This document shows, piece by piece, positions 46,367 through 53,710 of a stretch of 64,000 nt of DNA. A program made the position numbers and the translations under genes. Below the pieces are notes generated by a model. The model was not told the DNA's origin. It was given only the letters and a program-made list of their open reading frames with translations, and made no database searches. Each line of letters opens with the position of its first letter. The first letter of the stretch is position 1. The stretch comes from Mastigocoleus testarum BC008 (GTDB taxonomy: Bacteria; Cyanobacteriota; Cyanobacteriia; Cyanobacteriales; Nostocaceae): assembly GCF_001456025.1 (NCBI RefSeq), contig NZ_LMTZ01000132.1, forward strand, positions 1 to 64,000, given 5' to 3'.

Positions 46367-49300
46367 TCAATCCTCGCTGTTTGTGATTTTCCGTTCTGCT
46401 AAATATTGATAAAGTTTCCATCTTGCATTAACTTGAGCTTGTGCTGCTTGCAAGAGATTTTTAGCGAGTTCGGGTTTGCTTTTAGTCAGCATCTTGAAGC
46501 GGTTTTCTTGATAGACTGATTGTTCGATTGATTGCTTTGGTTGCTTCATATCCAGTTGCAAGGGATTTTTTCCTTGTTGAACTAAATTAGGATTGTAACG
46601 ATATAGCAACCAACGTCCCGAATCTACCAAGGCTTTTTGATGGGTCATGGCGGTTGTCATATTAATACCATGGGCGATGCAATGACTGTAGGCAATAATT
46701 AGAGATGGACCATTATGGGCTTCAGCTTCAATAAATGCTTTAAGTGTGTGTTCGTCCCGCGCACCCAATGCAACGCTAGCGACATAAACATTATCATAGG
46801 TCATTGCAATTAAGCCCAAGTCTTTTTTCCCTGCAGGTTTACCACTTGCAGCAAACTTAGCCACTGCACCGATTGGTGTTGCTTTGGATGATTGACCACC
46901 AGTATTGGAATAGACTTCCGTATCCATAACCAAGATATTGACATTGCGACCGCTTGCAAGTATATGGTCTATACCATCAAAATCAATATCATAAGCCCAG
47001 CCATCACCTCCTACAATCCAAACACTTTTCTTGACCAGATAATCAGCTAGGGATTTGAGGTTTTGAATTTTGGATTTTTGTAGAGATGTACCAGAGCCTG
47101 CGGTGTCGGCGTTAAGCCTCTGGTAAGTCTCTACAGGATGGCACGTTTTCATAGAGGTCAACAAGTTGTCTAATTCTTTTTTAAGTTGTGCAACCCGTTC
47201 CCTTTGTTCCCAAATATCAGCTTCACTATTTTGTTCTGCGTTCAGAATGGAATTAACTAGGTCTTGAGGAATTAAAGTTTGTTTATCCTTCCCATTTCCT
47301 GTTTCCCATTTCTGATTTCCTAATTTTTCTAACAATTGGGCTGCATATTCTGTTTGCTTGTCTACAGATAAACGAAAGCCAAAACCAAATTCGGCGTTAT
47401 CTTCAAACAAACTATTAGACCAAGCTGGACCCCGACCTTCAGCGTTAGTTGTCCAGGGAGTCGTCGGTAAATTACCCCCATATATGGACGAACAACCCGT
47501 TGCATTTGCAATTAAAGCGCGATCACCAAATAGTTGAGTTAATAATTTTAGGTAAGGTGTCTCCCCACAACCAGCACAAGCACCAGAAAATTCAAATAAG
47601 GGTTCTTGCAGTTGTTGTTGACGAATTTGTTTGAGTTTTAAATGTCTGCGATCTGGAAGTGGTAAATTTAGGAAAAAGTCCCAATTTTCTCGTTCTTGCG
47701 ATCGCAAAGGTAATTGGGGTTCCATATTAATTGCTTTGCGTTCGGGTTGGGATTTATTTTTTGCGGGACAAATATCAACGCAGATACCACAACCAGTACA
47801 GTCTTCTGGCGCTACCTGAATAGTAAGTTTTTGGTTTGCAAAGTCCTTATCTTTAGCATCAATAGATTTGAAACTAATTGGTGCATTTACTAATTCAGAT
47901 TCGCCATAAATCTTGCTGCGAATAGCTCCATGGGGACAAACCATCACACACTTATTACATTGAACACATGCATCTGGTTCCCAAACTGGAATCTCTTGGG
48001 CGACATTACGTTTTTCCCATTTTGCCGTTCCTGTTGGAAAGGTACCATCTATTGGTAAAGCACTTACAGGTAGTTCGTCACCTTCCCAAACCATCATCTT
48101 ACCAAGGACATCCCGGACAAATTCCGGCGCATTTGCAGAAACTGCTGCTTCTAGTTCTAGATTACTACTAACAGTTGCAGGGACATCTACTTTTTGTAAG
48201 TTTGCGACCGCATTATCTACTGCTTTTAAATTCTTATTGACAATATCTACCCCTTTCTTACCATAAGTCTTTTCAATCGCTTGTTTAATTTTAGCGATCG
48301 CTTCTGATTGGGGTAACACATCGGCTAATGCAAAGAAGCATACTTGCATTATTGTATTAATTCTTTTGCCCATACCACTTTCTCGGGCAACTTTATTGGC
48401 ATCGATGATATAAAATTTCAGCTGCTTGTTAATTATTTCGGCTTGAACTGAAGCAGGTAAATACTCCCATACAGTCTCGGAATTATAGGGACTATTAAGC
48501 AAAAATATTCCCCCAAGAACAGCGGATTTGAGAATATCAACTTTTTCTAGGAATACCCACTGGTGACAAGCAATGAAGTTAGCTTTGTCAATTAAATAGG
48601 TAGAACGAATAGCTTGGGGACCAAAACGCAAATGGGAAACAGTCATCGACCCAGATTTCTTTGAATCATAAACAAAGTAACCTTGGGCGTTATTATCAGT
48701 TCCTTCACCAATAATTTTAATAGTATTTTTATTTGCTCCAACTGTACCATCAGAACCCAAGCCATAGAACATTCCTCGGACAACGTTGTCTGCTTCCGTA
48801 GAGAAACTGGGGTCAAATTCCAGAGAACTGTGACTCAAATCATCATTAATCCCGACTGTAAAATGATTTTTTGGTTGTTCTTGGGCTAAATTTTCCAAAA
48901 CCGCCAATACCATCGCCGGGGTAAATTCTTTGGAGGAAAGACCGTAACGACCACCAACTATTTTTGGTAATGGTGTTGCAGATAATCTTTCGACAAAGGC
49001 GGTGATGACGTCTAAATATAGTGGTTCGCCAGCACTACCGGGTTCTTTAGTGCGATCGAGAACAGCGATTGCTTTGACGCTATCGGGTAAGACTTCGACA
49101 AATTTTTCAATATCAAAAGGACGGAACAGTCTAACTTTAACTACGCCAACCTTTTCTCCTCGAGCATTAAGATAATCTATAGTTTCATGTACGGTTTCAC
49201 ACCCCGAACCCATTAGTACAATGACCCGTTGTGCATCCTCTGCACCGTGATACTCAAAAATTTTATAATGCCTTCCCGTCCGTTCTCCAAATTCATCCAT

Positions 49301-50038
49301 TACCTGTTGTACAATTCCCGGACAAGCATTATAGAAAGGATTAATGCGTTCCCGAGCTTGGAAATAAACATCAGGGTTTTGTGCAGTTCCCCGTAACACC
49401 GGACGATCTGGAGTTAAGGCGCGATCGCGGTGAGCTAAAATCAATTCTTCATCAATTAACGCCCGCAAATCGTCATCTGTTAGTAGCTCGACCTTTTGAA
49501 TTTCATGGGAAGTGCGAAAACCATCAAAAAAATGAATAAAAGGTACTCGTGCTCTTAAAGTTGCAGCTTGAGCAATTAATGCAAAATCATGTGCTTCTTG
49601 TACCGATGTTGAACAAAGTAATGCAAAACCACTCCCCCGGGTCGCCATCACATCACTTTGGTCCCCAAAGATTGATAAAGCATGGGTAGCCAAAGAACGA
49701 GCAGCGACGTGAATTACAGCGCTTGTTAATTCGCCAGCAATTTTGTACAGGTTGGGAAGCATTAATAACAAACCTTGAGAGGAGGTAAAGGTTGTTGTTA
49801 GGGATCCCGTTTGTAGCGAACCATGTACTGCTGCTGCTGCACCACCTTCACTTTGCATTTCTACAACACTGGGAATTGTATCCCACAAGTTAGGACGACC
49901 CCCAGCTGACCAAGTATCAGCCCATTCTCCCATCGGTGAAGAGGGGGTGATCGGATAAATTGCAACTACTTCGTTTAAACGATAAGCAACACGGGAAACA
50001 GCCTCATTCCCATCAATTGTTGCAAAGGTTTTTTTCAT
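46367..50038 (-). CDS. nifJ: Pyruvate:ferredoxin (flavodoxin) oxidoreductase
   Basis: This 1223-aa enzyme splits pyruvate with CoA to acetyl-CoA, CO2 and reduced ferredoxin or flavodoxin. VVAIYPITPSSPMGEWADTW is at the N-terminal end. Two 4Fe-4S motifs are CVQCNKCVMVCP (about 690) and CTGCGICVDICP (about 747). A third cluster site is FSGACAGCGETPY (about 835), and the TPP site is WIVGGDGWAYDI (about 1008). The frame carries extra residues against typical relatives of about 1200 aa: a repeat-derived insert at about 969-990 and a second at about 905-918 (see findings). No nif genes are nearby. It may serve nitrogen fixation or dark fermentation. Confidence 0.95.
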   Translation of the reverse strand: MKKTFATIDGNEAVSRVAYRLNEVVAIYPITPSSPMGEWADTWSAGGRPNLWDTIPSVVEMQSEGGAAAAVHGSLQTGSLTTTFTSSQGLLLMLPNLYKIAGELTSAVIHVAARSLATHALSIFGDQSDVMATRGSGFALLCSTSVQEAHDFALIAQAATLRARVPFIHFFDGFRTSHEIQKVELLTDDDLRALIDEELILAHRDRALTPDRPVLRGTAQNPDVYFQARERINPFYNACPGIVQQVMDEFGERTGRHYKIFEYHGAEDAQRVIVLMGSGCETVHETIDYLNARGEKVGVVKVRLFRPFDIEKFVEVLPDSVKAIAVLDRTKEPGSAGEPLYLDVITAFVERLSATPLPKIVGGRYGLSSKEFTPAMVLAVLENLAQEQPKNHFTVGINDDLSHSSLEFDPSFSTEADNVVRGMFYGLGSDGTVGANKNTIKIIGEGTDNNAQGYFVYDSKKSGSMTVSHLRFGPQAIRSTYLIDKANFIACHQWVFLEKVDILKSAVLGGIFLLNSPYNSETVWEYLPASVQAEIINKQLKFYIIDANKVARESGMGKRINTIMQVCFFALADVLPQSEAIAKIKQAIEKTYGKKGVDIVNKNLKAVDNAVANLQKVDVPATVSSNLELEAAVSANAPEFVRDVLGKMMVWEGDELPVSALPIDGTFPTGTAKWEKRNVAQEIPVWEPDACVQCNKCVMVCPHGAIRSKIYGESELVNAPISFKSIDAKDKDFANQKLTIQVAPEDCTGCGICVDICPAKNKSQPERKAINMEPQLPLRSQERENWDFFLNLPLPDRRHLKLKQIRQQQLQEPLFEFSGACAGCGETPYLKLLTQLFGDRALIANATGCSSIYGGNLPTTPWTTNAEGRGPAWSNSLFEDNAEFGFGFRLSVDKQTEYAAQLLEKLGNQKWETGNGKDKQTLIPQDLVNSILNAEQNSEADIWEQRERVAQLKKELDNLLTSMKTCHPVETYQRLNADTAGSGTSLQKSKIQNLKSLADYLVKKSVWIVGGDGWAYDIDFDGIDHILASGRNVNILVMDTEVYSNTGGQSSKATPIGAVAKFAASGKPAGKKDLGLIAMTYDNVYVASVALGARDEHTLKAFIEAEAHNGPSLIIAYSHCIAHGINMTTAMTHQKALVDSGRWLLYRYNPNLVQQGKNPLQLDMKQPKQSIEQSVYQENRFKMLTKSKPELAKNLLQAAQAQVNARWKLYQYLAERKITNSED
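47080..47134. repeat. Palindromic repeat inside nifJ
   Basis: GTAGAGATGTACCAGAG (47080-47096) and CTCTGGTAAGTCTCTAC (47118-47134) pair at 15 of 17 positions. The whole 55 bases match the reverse complement of 59459-59512 with three substitutions and one extra base. In nifJ it is read through in frame as VETYQRLNADTAGSGTSL. Confidence 0.9.
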
Positions 50039-50633
50039 TTGTTTTACCTGGTTCTGCTAGATTGAAGTTCCACACCAATTAATTCCATACCCATTAATTC
50101 CAAACCCATTGCAATGACCCTGGGGTATGATTATTTTTCCAGTGTTGTGTCAATCAATAAGTATTAAAAAAACATTTGCTTTGGAAGCAAAAGTAACCAA
50201 GAGTTACTGTAAATGAGAAGGTTGATGATGAGTCAATCTCTAATGCATGCAGAGTTAGAGGAGAGGCTCTACTATTTAGTTAATTAATGTGACACAGTTA
50301 TCTCGATTTTATTGCTATTCTGTTACATAAAAACAGCAAAGAAATGTTAATTCAGCTTTACCTCAGATATTTGTATTAGACAATAAATATATAAGCAGCA
50401 ATTAGTTTTGAGAAGCCTCAAATTTTAGGAAAAAGGCTGCTCTGGAGGTGGAACTATGTTTGATATTTCAGTATCCGATGTAATTAAACATATAACTCTC
50501 AAAATAAGCGTGTTGATTCTGTTAGTTTTGCTAATACTGGCTATAACTGCAATCCCAGTTTTTTAATCCCAGTTTTTTAATCATGACTGAGGGTTAATTA
50601 ACTATTAATTAACCGCTTAATTGGTCGTAAAAA
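50039..50633. other. Intergenic region between divergent nifJ and DUF4010 genes
   Basis: It carries a 15-base tandem unit (ATTCCATACCCATTA type, 50079-50113), the nifJ promoter, and a small open frame at 50456-50566 with a strong ribosome-binding site. The 14-base unit AATCCCAGTTTTTT occurs twice in tandem at 50551-50578. Confidence 0.5.
50456..50566 (+). CDS. 36-aa single-span membrane peptide
   Basis: ATG at 50456 follows a full GGAGG (50444-50448) at 7-base spacing. The frame reads MFDISVSDVIKHITLKISVL and goes on with a hydrophobic segment (about residues 17-36) to its stop at 50566. It is probably a real small membrane protein, encoded 67 bases before the DUF4010 gene and in its direction. 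The stop lies at the joint of a tandem 14-base duplication, so its tail may have been changed recently. No family is recognised. Confidence 0.5.
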   Translation: MFDISVSDVIKHITLKISVLILLVLLILAITAIPVF

Positions 50634-51890
50634 ATGAATACTATAACTGCATTTAGGCTAGCGCTCGCCCTTGCTGTGGGTCTTATTATCGGTATGGAAC
50701 GCGGTTGGAAAAGCCGAAAAAGTCCCACAGGTTGGCGGGTTGCAGGGGTGAGGAGCTTTGCATCCATAGGGTTATTTGGCGGTATATCAGCCCTTTTAGG
50801 AGAAAAGTTTGGTGCAGGTTTCCTAGCGGTGACATTTTTTGGTCTAGCGCTAATGGTTGCTGTGTCTTACGTGATGACTGTCAAAGATACCCAGGATTTT
50901 GGGATCACAACTGAATTATCTTTATTAATTACGTTTGTTTTAGGTGCATTAGCTGTAAGTGGTTTTGAGAGTGAAGCCGTTGCAGGTTCTGTTATTTTGG
51001 CGGCATTGCTAGGATATAAACGGGAATTACACCGAATTCTGAGAAAACTAGATCGACGAGAACTAATTGCCACATTACAACTATTGATAGTTGCAGCAGT
51101 TGCACTTCCTCTACTTCCCAATAGTAATATTGGTCCTTGGGAAGCATTGAATCCTCGGACGATTGGTTGGTTGGTACTGTTAATTGCAGGTATTTCTTAT
51201 ATTGGCTACTTTACAATGCGAATCTTTGGGAGTCGCATTGGTTTGCTTGCGACTGCGATCGTTGGTGGATTAGTCTCATCCACAGCAGTTACGGTCGCCT
51301 ACGGAAGAATGGCGCGCAAGGAAAAAGGAAATTTTGCTTTACTGGGTGCGGGTATTTCTCTTGCTGCTGCTACTATGGCTGTTCGTTTACTAATTGAAGT
51401 TGGAGTTGTCAATCCTGCTTTACTCCCTTGGCTTACGGCTCCAGTAGCTTTATTAGCAATAGTTCCCCTTATAGCGTCAGTTGTGATTGCAACTCGAGTT
51501 GAGCAAAACCCATCATCAGCACAGTTAAAGCTAAATAATCCAGTCGAATTGGGAGCAGCTTTCGGTTTTGCTGTGGTTCTGAGCATTTTATTTGTCCTTG
51601 TTCGTGTAGCTCAAAGCTGGTTTGGAAATACGGGTATCTATGCGCTCTCAGCAATTTCGGGAATAGCAGATGTAGATGCAGTGAGTTTATCTTTGGCACA
51701 AGCTACTCGAGGAAACTTACCTCTTCCAATTGGAGCGACGGGAATTCTAATAGCTGCAACGGTGAATACAGTTGTCAAAGCTTTGCTAGCTTCATTTATT
51801 GGTGGAGTGTTTTTAGCTCGATGGTGTGCAACTATTTTGTTGGGTGCATTGGGGTTGAGTTTAATTACAGCTTTTTTTATATACAGCTAA
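50634..51890 (+). CDS. MgtC/DUF4010-family membrane protein
   Basis: The 418-aa protein has an MgtC-like N-terminal domain (RLALALAVGLIIGMERGWKS, residues 8-27, with the conserved GxERG). It then has a DUF4010 domain with further membrane segments (SGIADVDAVSLSLAQATRGN, about 346-365; the D-V-D-A pattern is typical). About 11-12 membrane segments are seen. Function is unknown; MgtC proteins adjust Mg2+ or ATP balance in other bacteria, but that role does not carry over safely. Confidence 0.85.
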   Translation: MNTITAFRLALALAVGLIIGMERGWKSRKSPTGWRVAGVRSFASIGLFGGISALLGEKFGAGFLAVTFFGLALMVAVSYVMTVKDTQDFGITTELSLLITFVLGALAVSGFESEAVAGSVILAALLGYKRELHRILRKLDRRELIATLQLLIVAAVALPLLPNSNIGPWEALNPRTIGWLVLLIAGISYIGYFTMRIFGSRIGLLATAIVGGLVSSTAVTVAYGRMARKEKGNFALLGAGISLAAATMAVRLLIEVGVVNPALLPWLTAPVALLAIVPLIASVVIATRVEQNPSSAQLKLNNPVELGAAFGFAVVLSILFVLVRVAQSWFGNTGIYALSAISGIADVDAVSLSLAQATRGNLPLPIGATGILIAATVNTVVKALLASFIGGVFLARWCATILLGALGLSLITAFFIYS

Positions 51891-52254
51891 GAAATAAATT
51901 TACAGCCGATTTCATCTAAGTGAGGTACACCTAATATCTTTATAATGCAAGGGAGTAGGGAGCAGGGGGAATGCACCTCATCTACTTACAAAGTGCTGTA
52001 TCTCTCTTTAAACTTTTGTTGACAACATTTTCCTCACGATTTCCTCATATTTATTTTCTAATCTTAAAATAAACGGGACTTACGCCTTTAAAAGCAGATT
52101 TCTAAAAAGGCTTGTGCAAAGTAAATATATTTTAGAGTCTATTTTTAGTCACAAACCTCAATCTTGCTGATGAATGAAAGCGTAAATTCCCATCAATGTA
52201 AACTCTCATAAATTCAGAATCAAGCGGTATCGTTTCATAGAAGCTATACGAAAA
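51891..52254. other. Intergenic region with an interspersed repeat
   Basis: The second copy of the CTAAGTGAGGTACA repeat is at 51904-51929, followed by a purine-rich GGGAGTAGGGAGCAGGGGG and a CACCTCATCTACTTAC (51972-51987) that partly mirrors the repeat. No gene is seen. It should hold the promoter of the next gene. Confidence 0.45.
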
Positions 52255-52776
52255 ATGAACGTTAATACATCGCTCGAAAGCACAAGATTTCTCGTTGCAG
52301 TAATTGATAGTACAAAGGCAAGATTTTTGACTTTGGAACTAGAAGAATTAGTTGATAATGATTTTGGACCAAATTTGATCGAACGGGAAACTTTACATAA
52401 TCCAACGAAAAAACTACCGGGTCAAGAACTTTGGGCAAATACTAAAACCGGACGGAATCGTGGTGCAGGGGCTCGAGCCCATAGCTATGATGACCATCGT
52501 GAAAATCATATGGTTGAATTTGAACGGCGCTTTGCTCAAAATATTTCTAACCAAATTTTTAGTTTAATTCGGGTTTATAAAACTGGGCATTTACTTTTGA
52601 TTGCCGAACACCGAATTTTAGGATTGATGCGAGACATTGTCGTACCCATATTACCTAAAAATCTTAGATTATTTGAGTTAGCTAAAGATTTGTGTCAAGT
52701 TAAGCCAAAAGAACTTCATGAATATCTAGCTCAGAAAAAATTACTACCAGAACGACAGGGCGTATCTCAAAAATAG
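52255..52776 (+). CDS. Host-attachment-family protein (eRF1-like fold)
   Basis: The 173-aa protein matches the Host_attach family, a short relative of the baeRF group. TRFLVAVIDSTKARFLTLE starts the RNase H-like fold, LWANTKTGRNRGAG and YDDHRENHMVEFERRFAQNI (about 85-104) follow, and HLLLIAEHRILGLMRD is the central strand. The family name comes from plant-bacterium work; its role in cyanobacteria is unknown. The tail contains QVKPKELHEYL. It may be stress-related, like the baeRF protein at 4590. Confidence 0.75.
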   Translation: MNVNTSLESTRFLVAVIDSTKARFLTLELEELVDNDFGPNLIERETLHNPTKKLPGQELWANTKTGRNRGAGARAHSYDDHRENHMVEFERRFAQNISNQIFSLIRVYKTGHLLLIAEHRILGLMRDIVVPILPKNLRLFELAKDLCQVKPKELHEYLAQKKLLPERQGVSQK

Positions 52777-52782
52777 TATTTT

Positions 52783-52817
52783 TTGACACTCTGCCGTCCT
52801 ATAAGGACGGAGATTCT
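52783..52817 (-). mobile_element. Solo right end of an IS200/IS605-type (TnpB) element
   Basis: Read on the minus strand it is AGAATCTCCGTCCTTATAGG followed by ACGGCAGAGTGTCAA. CCGTCCT and AGGACGG form a 7-bp stem with a 3-base loop (52794-52810). It shares AGAATC and GAGTGTCAA at the same spacing with the right end of the TnpB element at 61354-61387. No transposase gene is next to it. It lies 7 bases after the host-attachment gene. Confidence 0.6.
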
Positions 52818-52899
52818 TAGTTCAACAAATCCACGTAATTTTCCTATATTAAGATCTAAAGGAAGATTTTGGATTTTGACTTCACAGAAATTTCAGTAA

Positions 52900-53631
52900 A
52901 TGCAAAATGTTATTGCAAATTCGCCACCAAAAGTAATTTTTCATATCCAAGAAATCACTAAGGTTTATCGCATGGGTGAAGTGGAAGTGCAGGCGCTCCA
53001 CTCAGTTAACCTCGATCTTTATGAAGGGGAATTAGTAGTCCTACTAGGACCTTCCGGAAGTGGTAAGTCAACTTTACTTAACATTATTGGGGGACTAGAT
53101 ATACCTTCTAGTGGTTACGTTTTCTTTCACCAACGTGACCTCACAGATGCTAATGATGCGGTGCTAACTCGCTTTCGGCGCGAATGCGTGGGTTTTATTT
53201 TTCAGTTTTACAATCTGATTCCCAGTCTTACCGCACGGGAAAATGTTGCTCTTGTTACCGAAATTGCCTCAAATCCCATGCTTCCGGAAGAAGCACTAGA
53301 ACTTGTAGGTTTGGAGGAACGTCTAAATCATTTTCCATCCCAGATGTCCGGAGGAGAACAACAAAGGGTAGCGATCGCCCGCGCGATCGCTAAACGTCCA
53401 GAGGTTTTACTATGTGACGAACCTACTGGAGCCCTTGATTTCCAAACAGGTAAACTAGTGTTGGATGCATTAGAACGGGTGAACCGAGAACTTGGAACCA
53501 CGACAGCAGTAATTACCCATAATGCTGGAATTGCAGCAATGGCAGATCGGGTTATAACTATGCGTAGTGGTGAGATTACCAGTATTCATTGCAATCAAGC
53601 AAAGGTAAAACCTGAAGAACTGGAATGGTGA
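52900..53631 (+). CDS. ABC transporter ATPase, LolD/MacB type
   Basis: The 243-aa ATPase has Walker A GPSGSGKST (about 49-57), a Q-loop in FIFQFYNLIPSLTARENV, signature MSGGEQQRVAIARAIA (about 148-163) and Walker B VLLCDEPTGALD. The H-loop is in VITHNAG. It pairs with the FtsX-type permease 79 bases downstream. This subclass does mechanical work across the envelope, such as lipoprotein release or efflux, rather than import. Confidence 0.92.
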   Translation: MQNVIANSPPKVIFHIQEITKVYRMGEVEVQALHSVNLDLYEGELVVLLGPSGSGKSTLLNIIGGLDIPSSGYVFFHQRDLTDANDAVLTRFRRECVGFIFQFYNLIPSLTARENVALVTEIASNPMLPEEALELVGLEERLNHFPSQMSGGEQQRVAIARAIAKRPEVLLCDEPTGALDFQTGKLVLDALERVNRELGTTTAVITHNAGIAAMADRVITMRSGEITSIHCNQAKVKPEELEW

Positions 53632-53710
53632 TTTTTAAAGATGATGGCTTGGGGAACAGGAAACCTGGAACGGAAAAGATTAAAACTTTAGGGACTATTT
53701 TCGTAATTTA

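Noticed and set aside
46140..46421. 93-aa minus-strand frame with a hydrophobic stretch after nifJ
   Set aside because: It overlaps the nifJ end in another frame and runs through the palindromic repeat at 46312 and AT-rich spacer; no ribosome-binding site.
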